From positions 1-5,194 of the forward strand of contig CACZQG010000212.1 in the NCBI GenBank assembly GCA_902783235.1: a stretch of DNA of 5,194 bases, given 5' to 3'. Numbering within the stretch: the first letter of the stretch is position 1; the number at the start of each line of letters is the position of its first letter. Made by a program: the position numbers and the translations under genes. Below the pieces are notes generated by a model. That model was not told the DNA's origin, did not search any database, and saw only the letters and a list, made by a program, of their open reading frames with translations. This document shows, one piece after another, positions 1 to 5,194 of the stretch. Source of the stretch: an uncultured Ruminococcus sp. (GTDB lineage Bacteria; Bacillota; Clostridia; Oscillospirales; Ruminococcaceae).

Positions 1-9
1 ATTATATCT

Positions 10-24
10 CACCAATTATTGGTG
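10..24. promoter_or_regulatory. 15-bp palindrome beside a possible leftward promoter
   Basis: CACCAAT-T-ATTGGTG is a perfect inverted repeat with 7-bp arms around one central base. On the minus strand, TATAAT lies at 6-1 and TCGTCA (4 of 6 matches to TTGACA) at 28-23, 16 bp apart. The palindrome therefore fills the spacer of a candidate promoter reading off the left edge, a typical position for a repressor operator. The palindrome is seen directly. The promoter and operator roles are inferred, and the gene it would serve lies outside the window. Confidence 0.35.
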
Positions 25-248
25 ACGAGCTAATGTAACAACCAATTGTTTTTGTTGTTTGCTATATAATCTGAGGAATGTGGATGGTTACGTTCCCTAC
101 AAATGTGTTGTGTAACTATTTTATAAAAATTGATTTCCGTGAGAATCTCTGGCAGTATATCTGACGCAGAGGACTTTTGGAACAGCCCTGATCTTTGGTG
201 ACATTTTATATTGCAATTTTCTTTTCCGTTCAATACGCTGTCATTTTC
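25..248. other. Intergenic stretch without a convincing gene
   Basis: This AT-rich stretch separates whatever lies to the left from the trpB2 promoter. The only open frame of note is on the minus strand (260 to 30, GTG start, 76 codons). It has no ribosome binding site, no recognisable domain and overlaps the trpB2 promoter, so it is not called. I looked for a T-box, a tryptophan-rich leader peptide and a terminator/antiterminator pair and saw none. Confidence 0.6.
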
Positions 249-277
249 TTGACATTCCACATACCATGTGATATAAT
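249..277 (+). promoter_or_regulatory. Consensus extended -10 promoter of trpB2
   Basis: TTGACA at 249-254 and TATAAT at 272-277 are both perfect consensus hexamers with the optimal 17-bp spacer. A TG at 269-270 adds an extended -10 element. Transcription should begin near 284, giving a leader of about 54 nt, too short for a T-box. A small inverted repeat, CACAT-ACC-ATGTG (258-270), lies inside the spacer and could be an operator, though 5-bp arms are easily met by chance. Confidence 0.85.
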
Positions 278-321
278 TAAAGGTGTATAAATTGAAATTT
301 TATGACAATAACTGTCAACGG

Positions 322-327
322 AAAGGA
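322..327 (+). promoter_or_regulatory. Ribosome binding site deciding the trpB2 start
   Basis: AAAGGA lies 10 nt before the ATG at 338. The in-frame ATG at 302 has only AT-rich sequence before it and would add 12 residues not typical of the family. The binding site therefore favours 338. Confidence 0.65.
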
Positions 328-337
328 AACTGTAAAA

Positions 338-1708
338 ATGAGCAAGAATATCCCTTATAAGATCTATCTGAAAGAGGATGAACTGCCAAAGCAGTGGTAT
401 AATGTGAGAGCAGATATGCAGAAAAAGCCTGCGCCCATCCTGAATCCCAAGAACGGTAAGCCCATGACTCTGGATGAGCTGAGTGTTGTTTTCTGCCGTG
501 AACTGGCAGCCCAGGAGCTGAATGAAACAGACCCATACATCGACATTCCCGGAGAGATAATCGATTTTTACAGGATGTACCGCCCCGCTCCTCTGGTAAG
601 AGCATATTACCTTGAAAAAGCACTGGGTACTCCTGCTAAGATATATTATAAATTCGAGGGCAACAACACCTCCGGCAGCCATAAGCTCAATTCTGCTATA
701 GCACAGGCTTACTATGCAAAAAAACAGGGACTCAAGGGTGTTACCACCGAGACCGGCGCAGGTCAGTGGGGTACAGCTCTTTCAATGGCCTGCTCATATT
801 TTGACCTTGACTGCAAGGTATATATGGTAAAATGCTCCTACGAGCAGAAGCCCTTCAGACGTGAGGTAATGAGAACATACGGTGCAAATGTCACCCCCTC
901 TCCCTCCAACACAACAGAAATAGGAAGAAAGATCCTGTCGGAATACCCCGACACAAACGGTTCTCTGGGATGCGCCATCTCAGAAGCAGTTGAAGCCGCA
1001 GTAGGTCATGAAGGCTACAGATATGTTCTTGGCTCGGTACTTTCACAGGTACTGCTCCACCAGTCCGTTATCGGTCTGGAGGCTATGGCTGCCTGCGATA
1101 AATATGAAATAAAGCCTGATATTATTATCGGCTGTGCAGGAGGCGGCTCTAACCTGGGAGGTCTTATCTCTCCGTTTATGGGAAGAAAGCTGAAAGGTGA
1201 AGCTGATTACAGATTTATAGCTGTAGAACCGGCATCCTGTACGTCCCTCACAAGAGGTACTTACGCTTATGACTACTGTGACACAGGTATGATCTGTCCT
1301 CTCCAGAAAATGTATACTCTGGGCAGCTCCTTCATGCCCTCTGCAAGCCATGCAGGCGGTCTGAGATATCATGGTATGAGCGCAGTGGTATCCGAGCTGT
1401 ACGATCAGGGTCTTATTGAGGCAGTTTCCGTAGAGCAGACATCAGTATTTGAAGCCGCTACAAGATTTGCCCGTATCGAAGGAACTCTGCCGGCTCCCGA
1501 AAGCAGCCATGCTATAAAGGCAGCAATTGACGAAGCACTGAAATGCAAGGAGACCGGAGAAGAAAAGACTATCCTCTTCGGACTTACCGGTACAGGCTAT
1601 TTTGATATGTACGCTTATCAGCAGTACAATGACGGTACTATGAGCGACTATATCCCAACAGACGAAGAGATCATGAAGAGCATAGACAAGCTTCCCGAGA
1701 TAAAATAA
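338..1708 (+). CDS. trpB: TrpB2-type tryptophan synthase beta chain (PLP enzyme)
   Basis: This 456-residue cytoplasmic fold-type II PLP enzyme should condense indole with L-serine to give tryptophan. Visible hallmarks are RPAPL (82-86), the PLP lysine K116 in GSHKLNSA, the catalytic glutamate E138 in ETGAGQWG, and the phosphate-binding loop GCAGGGSNLGG (265-275). Several features point to the TrpB2 subfamily rather than TrpA-partnered TrpB1: AGQWG instead of AGQHG, the SYEQKPFRR block (167-175), the SPSNTTEIG block (188-196), GLRYHGM (341-347), and the longer chain (TrpB1 is usually near 400 residues). No trpA is in view, consistent with a stand-alone enzyme. The start at 338 is chosen from the AAAGGA site. 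The gene has its own consensus promoter and a terminator six bases after its TAA, so it is probably monocistronic. Physiological substrates of TrpB2 vary (indole salvage, or phosphoserine in some archaea), so the exact role is less certain than the family. Confidence 0.93.
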   Translation: MSKNIPYKIYLKEDELPKQWYNVRADMQKKPAPILNPKNGKPMTLDELSVVFCRELAAQELNETDPYIDIPGEIIDFYRMYRPAPLVRAYYLEKALGTPAKIYYKFEGNNTSGSHKLNSAIAQAYYAKKQGLKGVTTETGAGQWGTALSMACSYFDLDCKVYMVKCSYEQKPFRREVMRTYGANVTPSPSNTTEIGRKILSEYPDTNGSLGCAISEAVEAAVGHEGYRYVLGSVLSQVLLHQSVIGLEAMAACDKYEIKPDIIIGCAGGGSNLGGLISPFMGRKLKGEADYRFIAVEPASCTSLTRGTYAYDYCDTGMICPLQKMYTLGSSFMPSASHAGGLRYHGMSAVVSELYDQGLIEAVSVEQTSVFEAATRFARIEGTLPAPESSHAIKAAIDEALKCKETGEEKTILFGLTGTGYFDMYAYQQYNDGTMSDYIPTDEEIMKSIDKLPEIK

Positions 1709-1713
1709 AAACC

Positions 1714-1741
1714 AATGCCCGATGAATTTCGGGCATTTTTT
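1714..1741 (+). terminator. Intrinsic terminator after trpB2
   Basis: AATGCCCGA (1714-1722) pairs perfectly with TCGGGCATT (1729-1737) around a 6-nt loop and runs into a T-tract (1736-1741). The T-tract ends directly at the thrB ribosome binding site (1743-1748). Termination or read-through here therefore sets how much trpB2 transcription reaches thrB. Confidence 0.88.
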
Positions 1742-1742
1742 A

Positions 1743-1748
1743 AAGGAG
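1743..1748 (+). promoter_or_regulatory. Ribosome binding site of thrB
   Basis: AAGGAG lies 6 nt before the ATG at 1755. The frame also opens with an ATG at 1722, but that codon lies inside the terminator hairpin and would add residues before the conserved first beta strand. The start at 1755 is therefore preferred. Confidence 0.8.
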
Positions 1749-1754
1749 AATATA

Positions 1755-2651
1755 ATGATAAAAATACAGATACCCGCAACATCGGCAAACGTGGGAGCCG
1801 GATTTGACGCCCTGGGGCTTGCCATTGACCACTATAATTATGTGGAAATGGAGGAATCTGACAGTATAAATATAACCTCACTTGATGATGTTCAGGTACC
1901 AACAGATGAGAATAACCTTATATATATATCTGCAAAGGATCTGTTTGACGTATGCGGCAAAAAGCTGAACGGCCTTACCATACGTCAGACAAACAATATC
2001 CCCATGGCAAGGGGAATGGGCTCCAGCTCGGCTTGTATAGTAGCCGGACTTGTAGGTGCAAACAGGCTGCTGGGAAAGCCTCTGACCACCGATGATATAG
2101 TGGATCTGGCTGCACAGATAGAAGGACACCCGGATAATACCGCTCCTGCCCTTCTGGGCGGCATAGTTACCGCTGTATTTGACGGCAAAAAGGTACACTG
2201 GGTAAAGCAGGAGGTCTATACCAAGCTGAAATTTGTGACCATTATACCTGATTTTGAACTGAAAACCGAAAAAGCAAGAGCTTGTCTCCCCAAGGAGGTA
2301 ACTCATAAGGACGCTGTATATAACTTGTCCCGTGCTGCACTTTTCTCAGCCTCTCTGCTGACAGGTAAATTTGAGAATCTCCGTACAGCGGTACACGATA
2401 AGCTGCATCAGCCCTATCGAATGCCCCTGATCCCCAACGCCAGGGAAATATTCGACATTGCCTATAATCACGGTGCATACGGTGCTTACATAAGCGGTGC
2501 AGGTCCCACTATTATCGCCATTGTGGATGAAAAAAACGAATACTTCGCAGGAAAAATGAGATTTTCTCTTGGCAACGCAGGACTTTCAGGCTGGCAGGTA
2601 CAGGAGCACCATATTGACAATACCGGAACACAGATAATTGAAAATAATTGA
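1755..2651 (+). CDS. thrB: Homoserine kinase
   Basis: This 298-residue cytoplasmic GHMP-superfamily kinase uses ATP to phosphorylate L-homoserine to O-phosphohomoserine, the substrate of threonine synthase. The length is normal for ThrB. The N-terminal motif PATSANVGAGFDALG spans residues 7-21. The glycine-rich ATP loop PMARGMGSSSA is at 83-93. EGHPDN (123-128) carries the conserved glutamate, NLSRAALF (190-197) carries the conserved arginine, and the C-terminal GHMP motif GAYISGAGPT is at 243-252. This set, especially HPDN with SRAAL, is specific to homoserine kinase rather than mevalonate or galactokinase relatives. The gene follows the trpB2 terminator closely, with no clear promoter of its own. 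A weak candidate (TAGACA 1683-1688, TAAAAA 1706-1711, 17-bp spacer) would start transcripts inside the hairpin, so they would escape the terminator. It is probably co-transcribed with the downstream lipoprotein gene, 14 bp away. No other threonine-pathway gene is in the window. Confidence 0.95.
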   Translation: MIKIQIPATSANVGAGFDALGLAIDHYNYVEMEESDSINITSLDDVQVPTDENNLIYISAKDLFDVCGKKLNGLTIRQTNNIPMARGMGSSSACIVAGLVGANRLLGKPLTTDDIVDLAAQIEGHPDNTAPALLGGIVTAVFDGKKVHWVKQEVYTKLKFVTIIPDFELKTEKARACLPKEVTHKDAVYNLSRAALFSASLLTGKFENLRTAVHDKLHQPYRMPLIPNAREIFDIAYNHGAYGAYISGAGPTIIAIVDEKNEYFAGKMRFSLGNAGLSGWQVQEHHIDNTGTQIIENN

Positions 2652-2657
2652 AAGGAG
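2651..2657 (+). promoter_or_regulatory. Ribosome binding site deciding the lipoprotein start
   Basis: AAAGGAG overlaps the last base of the thrB stop codon and lies 8 nt before the ATG at 2666. The in-frame TTG at 2648 precedes this site and has no binding site of its own. The ATG at 2662 is out of frame. The protein beginning at 2666 opens with a standard basic, then hydrophobic signal sequence. Confidence 0.8.
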
Positions 2658-2665
2658 CACTATGT

Positions 2666-3808
2666 ATGAAAAAAAACAGTATCAGAAAGACTGGTATAGT
2701 ATTGTCGGCTGTGATACTATTTGCAGCAGGATGCGGACAGTCTGACAGCCGATCTTCTCAAGCTTCGGTATCCGATCAGTCCCTCACAGAAAATATCCAG
2801 CCGACACAGAATACTCAGGAACAGGCAGAGGAAATGACTGAGATTTCGGAGGGTGCCGACACCATTTGCGAGATCACCGGTTACAGCGAATATTCAGGAG
2901 AAAACAAGGATATGTTCCTTAAAAAGGGAGACAGGATAGCGGTAATAGCTCCATCCTCCTATCCCACCAGAGAACAGACGGATGCAACCATTGAAGGGCT
3001 CAGGCAGTGGGGCTATGAGCCGGTGGAGGGCGACCATGTATGCGATGAAAAAAGAACGCTTGCCGATTGCAGAGCCGATATCGAAAAAGCACTTACAGAT
3101 GACAGCATAAAAGGTATATTCTGTGTGCGTGGCGGTTATGGCGGAAGCGAGGTCATGGATGAGCTTTCCCTTGATATGCTAAAGGATTCACGAAAGCTGA
3201 TAATAGGATATAGTGATATCACATCATATCACGCCGGCTGGACAAGTGCCGGTCTGCCCTCTCTCCATGCTTGTATGAGCGGCACATTTACCGATCTGCC
3301 CGATGAATGTAAAGAGGCTGAGCAAAAAATGATGATGGGAGAAATACCAGCATATAGGTGCAGCTCAACCGAATATAACAAACAAGGCAGTGCCGAGGGT
3401 ATTCTTATCGGTGGTAATTTGTCCACATTCCTGACTGTTATAAACACAGCTTATGACTGCACAAAAAAAGGTGTGCCTTATATCCTGTTTTTTGAGGATG
3501 TAGGTGAAAATATTACACATTTGCACAGATATCTTACAATATTAAAAAATGCAGGAGTACTGGAAAAAGCTGAGGGAATTATATTCGGTGAATGGACAGA
3601 GGTGCCCTATCCCCTTGATTATGATTCCAGAGGAGAAGGCTTTAAATCAATATCTGACATGATATCCAAGCAGATACTTCCGGATATAAATGTACCTGTT
3701 GCATTTGGTTTCCCTGCCGGTCACGCAGATACAAATTATCCGCTGCTTATGGGGGAAAAGGCAAAGCTCACTGTGGAAAAGGATAATTTTACACTTTCCT
3801 GGACATAA
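2666..3808 (+). CDS. Lipoprotein of the S66 LD-carboxypeptidase family
   Basis: This 380-residue protein is predicted to be exported and lipid-anchored. Residues 1-8 are basic (MKKNSIRK), a hydrophobic segment follows, and AAGC at 20-23 is an acceptable lipobox with C23 as the modified cysteine. A Ser/Gln/Thr/Glu-rich linker runs to about residue 65. The peptidase S66 domain runs from about 84 to 380: VIAPSS (93-98), RGGYGGSE (155-162), the nucleophile elbow GYSD (S183), FFEDVGE with catalytic E277, and GFPAGHADTNYPLLMG with catalytic H353. The Ser-Glu-His triad is complete. Family members (LdcA) remove the terminal D-alanine from muropeptide tetrapeptides; relatives (MccF) cleave microcin C-type nucleotide-peptides. 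LdcA and MccF act in the cytoplasm, so the anchored form is unusual. An outside location suggests trimming of cell-wall peptides, but the substrate cannot be read from sequence. The gene lies 14 bp after thrB, suggesting co-transcription without an obvious shared pathway. Confidence 0.87.
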   Translation: MKKNSIRKTGIVLSAVILFAAGCGQSDSRSSQASVSDQSLTENIQPTQNTQEQAEEMTEISEGADTICEITGYSEYSGENKDMFLKKGDRIAVIAPSSYPTREQTDATIEGLRQWGYEPVEGDHVCDEKRTLADCRADIEKALTDDSIKGIFCVRGGYGGSEVMDELSLDMLKDSRKLIIGYSDITSYHAGWTSAGLPSLHACMSGTFTDLPDECKEAEQKMMMGEIPAYRCSSTEYNKQGSAEGILIGGNLSTFLTVINTAYDCTKKGVPYILFFEDVGENITHLHRYLTILKNAGVLEKAEGIIFGEWTEVPYPLDYDSRGEGFKSISDMISKQILPDINVPVAFGFPAGHADTNYPLLMGEKAKLTVEKDNFTLSWT

Positions 3809-3835
3809 TATTGATCCCCCAACTAAATCTGTAGA

Positions 3836-3868
3836 AAAAAACTGCGGTCGAATATACCGCAGTTTTTT
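3836..3868. terminator. Bidirectional intrinsic terminator
   Basis: AAAAAACTGCGGT (3836-3848) is the exact reverse complement of ACCGCAGTTTTTT (3856-3868), giving a 13-bp stem with a 7-nt loop. The right T-tract ends plus-strand transcription from the lipoprotein gene, whose stop is 28 bp upstream. The A-tract on the left reads as a U-tract on the minus strand and would end the convergent sulfur-transfer gene, about 80 bp past its stop. Confidence 0.9.
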
Positions 3869-3947
3869 ATCTGACTGTACAGACACTTTTTCGCAAGCCA
3901 CCAATAGCCGAAAAAATATTGTGATAGCTCCTCCACGATTATTTGCC

Positions 3948-4985
3948 TTAAATAAAAAGGCTCATATCCGATTGTTCTCCCGCCCCCAGGAAGGTGGATA
4001 CTCCCCCAAGCTCCACACCATCGATCAGCTCATTTTTGCGTATACCCATAATGTCCATAGACATCTGACAGGCTACAAGCCTTACGCCATGCCGAATTGC
4101 CAGGGAGAGCAATTCCTCGGGGGATGCTGCTCCCTTGCTCTTCATAATGCTCCTTATCATTTTAGCTCCCACACCGCACATATTCATTCTGGAAAGCCCC
4201 AGCTTCCGGATACCTCCGGGCATCATCATTCCCAATAATCTCTCTTTAAATGATTTTACGACACTCACCTTTTCAGGTCGTCTTAAAACATTAAGACCCC
4301 AGAATGTAAAAAACATAGTGACTTTTCTGCCCATTGCCGCAGCCCCGTTTGCCATTACAAAAGCGGCTATGGTCTTGTCCAGATCACCGCTGAAAATAAC
4401 AAATGTTTTGTCATTGCCTTTGTTTTTTTGAAATTGGCTCGGATCCGCTGTCCCCTTCTCAATAACCGCCCTTATAATACCATCTGCAATGTGTATGTCA
4501 AGCAGCCTGTTGCCGGTTCTGTCACACCACACTTTAATATCTGAATAAAATGCATCCTCCGTGGCTTCAATACATATTTTCATGCCATTTTTTAATTTCT
4601 TCACAGCATCAGCTGCCATGACAACAGGTCCCGGACATTTCAACCCCCGGGCATCAACAAAAACAGGCTTTGATTTTTTTATCGCCTCACTATATGCATT
4701 GTAGCCGCCATCAATATTGTATGCATCATATCCTCTGTCCATCAGTATTTCAGTGACCTCCTCTGAAAGATCACCTGTACCGCAGATAACATATACGGGC
4801 TTGTCCTTCGGCAGCTTATCAAGCTGTGCGCCAATCTTGGAGAAAGGTACATTTACAGCCCCCTCTATTTTGTTTACCAGCACCTCATCAGGTTCCCTGA
4901 GATCCAATACCGTGCTTTCATTATCATCCATCTGAATAAACTTCTCAGCGGATATGCGTTTTATATCTGTTTCATACTCCGACAT
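3948..4985 (-). CDS. Three-domain sulfur-transfer protein: rhodanese, TusA, DsrE-like
   Basis: This 345-residue protein has no signal peptide, so it is probably cytoplasmic. Residues about 8-104 form a rhodanese domain with VLDLREPDE (26-34), GAVNVPF (42-48) and the active cysteine C68. Residues about 107-178 form a TusA domain with FVDARGLKCPGP and sulfur-carrier C117 in the CPxP motif. Residues about 192-345 form a DsrE-type domain with FVIFSGDLDK (195-204), FFTFWGLN (225-232), C270, and C306 in ACQMSMDIMG. Each domain thus offers a cysteine able to carry persulfide sulfur, which suggests relay within one chain; the direction and acceptor are unknown. In many anaerobes this module is the C-terminal half of a flavin CoA-disulfide or persulfide reductase; here that reductase domain is absent. 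The rhodanese loop reads CGTGDLS, with leucine where CxxGxRS has arginine. The start at 4985 is chosen because GGGAG lies 8 nt upstream; GTG at 5000 and ATG at 4991 are alternatives. The gene has its own consensus promoter and is convergent with the lipoprotein gene. Confidence 0.9.
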   Translation of the reverse strand: MSEYETDIKRISAEKFIQMDDNESTVLDLREPDEVLVNKIEGAVNVPFSKIGAQLDKLPKDKPVYVICGTGDLSEEVTEILMDRGYDAYNIDGGYNAYSEAIKKSKPVFVDARGLKCPGPVVMAADAVKKLKNGMKICIEATEDAFYSDIKVWCDRTGNRLLDIHIADGIIRAVIEKGTADPSQFQKNKGNDKTFVIFSGDLDKTIAAFVMANGAAAMGRKVTMFFTFWGLNVLRRPEKVSVVKSFKERLLGMMMPGGIRKLGLSRMNMCGVGAKMIRSIMKSKGAASPEELLSLAIRHGVRLVACQMSMDIMGIRKNELIDGVELGGVSTFLGAGEQSDMSLFI

Positions 4986-4993
4986 TTCCATTT

Positions 4994-4998
4994 CTCCC
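4994..4998 (-). promoter_or_regulatory. Ribosome binding site of the sulfur-transfer gene
   Basis: On the minus strand GGGAG, within the longer purine-rich AGGTGGGAG (5002-4994), lies 8 nt before the ATG at 4985. The alternative ATG at 4991 would leave only about 2 nt of spacing, and the GTG at 5000 overlaps the site itself. Confidence 0.6.
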
Positions 4999-5014
4999 AC
5001 CTGTCATAATATTA

Positions 5015-5039
5015 CAGATATACATACTATGCATATCTG
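5015..5039 (-). promoter_or_regulatory. Palindrome over the transcript start (candidate operator or leader hairpin)
   Basis: Arms CAGATATACAT (5015-5025) and ATGCATATCTG (5029-5039) surround a 3-base centre and match at 10 of 11 positions. In the minus-strand RNA the single mismatch becomes a G:U wobble, so an 11-bp hairpin with a 3-nt loop can form. The element begins about 3 nt into the predicted transcript (start near 5042), directly downstream of the -10. It could be a repressor operator or a 5' stabilising hairpin. The structure is seen; the function is inferred. Confidence 0.55.
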
Positions 5040-5048
5040 CTTACTATG

Positions 5049-5077
5049 ATTATATCTCATATTTGCTGTTTTGTCAA
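5049..5077 (-). promoter_or_regulatory. Consensus promoter of the sulfur-transfer gene
   Basis: On the minus strand, TTGACA (5077-5072) and TATAAT (5054-5049) are perfect consensus hexamers with a 17-bp spacer. Transcription should start near 5042, leaving a leader of about 57 nt before the ATG at 4985. Such a strong core promoter usually needs a repressor if the gene is not constitutive, which fits the palindromes on both sides of it. Confidence 0.85.
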
Positions 5078-5085
5078 GGCAATAC

Positions 5086-5102
5086 CGCACAAAGATTGTG
5101 CG
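5086..5102. repeat. Perfect inverted repeat upstream of the -35
   Basis: CGCACAA-AGA-TTGTGCG has 7-bp perfect arms and a 3-base centre, and ends 8 bp upstream of the minus-strand -35 hexamer. This is a usual place for an activator site. It could equally be part of a dispersed intergenic repeat together with the adjoining direct repeats. Confidence 0.5.
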
Positions 5103-5137
5103 TCAGATGCGAAGTCAGATTTTACGTTAGATTGTAC
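5102..5137. repeat. Three tandem 12-bp units with GTYAGAT core
   Basis: GTCAGATGCGAA (5102-5113), GTCAGATTTTAC (5114-5125) and GTTAGATTGTAC (5126-5137) follow each other without gaps and share GTYAGAT. The last two also share the final AC. The block abuts the inverted repeat at 5086-5102 and lies upstream of the sulfur-transfer promoter. The role is unknown: iterated protein-binding sites or a fragment of a repeated intergenic element. The rest of the right edge (5138-5194) holds no gene I can support. Confidence 0.5.
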
Positions 5138-5194
5138 AAAATCGATGCAGGCATACTGGCGTACCCCAAGGGCATTTGTGTTTCAATCCAAATC

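Noticed and set aside
159..167. ATCTGACGC, the reverse complement of bases in the right-hand repeat block
   Set aside because: A single 9-base match between two short regions is compatible with chance, and the flanking bases do not match.
30..260. Minus-strand open frame of 76 codons with GTG start
   Set aside because: It has no ribosome binding site, no recognisable domain or hydrophobic pattern, and its 5' end overlaps the strong plus-strand promoter of trpB2.
302..337. Upstream ATG start for trpB2
   Set aside because: It has no ribosome binding site before it, whereas AAAGGA is well spaced from the ATG at 338, and the extra 12 residues do not look like the family's N-terminus.
278..337. 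Possible T-box or tryptophan attenuator ahead of trpB2
   Set aside because: The leader after the promoter is only about 54 nt, with no specifier stem, no T-box consensus, no Trp-rich leader peptide and no terminator hairpin.
1722..1754. Upstream ATG start for thrB
   Set aside because: It lies within the terminator hairpin and lacks a binding site. MIKIQIPATSAN from 1755 is the expected N-terminus.
3823..3936. Minus-strand 37-residue frame (GTG start, aromatic-rich, contains GYWWLAKK)
   Set aside because: It runs through the bidirectional terminator stem and has no separate ribosome binding site with proper spacing. It lies downstream of the sulfur-transfer gene and is more likely chance.
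3690..4238. Plus-strand open frame of 182 codons
   Set aside because: It overlaps the end of the lipoprotein gene, the terminator and the well-supported minus-strand gene, has no binding site and no coherent domain. It is a shadow frame.
5178..5194. GTTTCAATCC near the right edge, resembling the end of some CRISPR repeats
   Set aside because: Only one partial copy is visible, with no second repeat or regular spacing, so it gives no support for an array.

Overview
The window looks like chromosomal DNA of a low-to-moderate GC Gram-positive anaerobe of the Clostridia, most likely a Ruminococcus-like member of the Oscillospirales. This rests on protein flavour, near-consensus sigma-A-type promoters, AAAGGAG-type ribosome binding sites, hairpin/U-tract terminators and a Gram-positive style lipoprotein. 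It is inference, not the result of a search.

Layout, left to right. Positions 1-248 hold no convincing gene; a 15-bp palindrome lies at the extreme left beside a possible leftward promoter. A near-perfect extended -10 promoter (249-277) drives a stand-alone TrpB2-type tryptophan synthase beta chain (338-1708), which ends at a strong intrinsic terminator (1714-1741). Immediately after the terminator come thrB (homoserine kinase, 1755-2651) and, 14 bp on, a gene for a lipoprotein of the S66 LD-carboxypeptidase family (2666-3808). These two look like one transcription unit. A bidirectional terminator (3836-3868) separates them from a convergent gene on the minus strand (4985 down to 3948). That gene encodes a three-domain sulfur-transfer protein: rhodanese, TusA and DsrE-like. 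Its consensus promoter (5049-5077), a hairpin-forming palindrome over the predicted transcript start, and further upstream repeats occupy 5015-5137.

How the genes relate. TrpB2 (indole + serine to tryptophan) and ThrB (homoserine to O-phosphohomoserine) both belong to amino-acid metabolism, but no other trp or thr gene is in view. The lipoprotein probably acts on peptidoglycan peptides outside the membrane. The minus-strand protein carries candidate persulfide cysteines in each of its three domains, as expected for an intramolecular sulfur relay. It lacks the flavin disulfide-reductase domain to which this module is often fused. No mobile element, CRISPR array, tRNA or rRNA was seen. The least ordinary parts are the sulfur-relay gene with its elaborate upstream region and the exported form of an enzyme family that is usually cytoplasmic.
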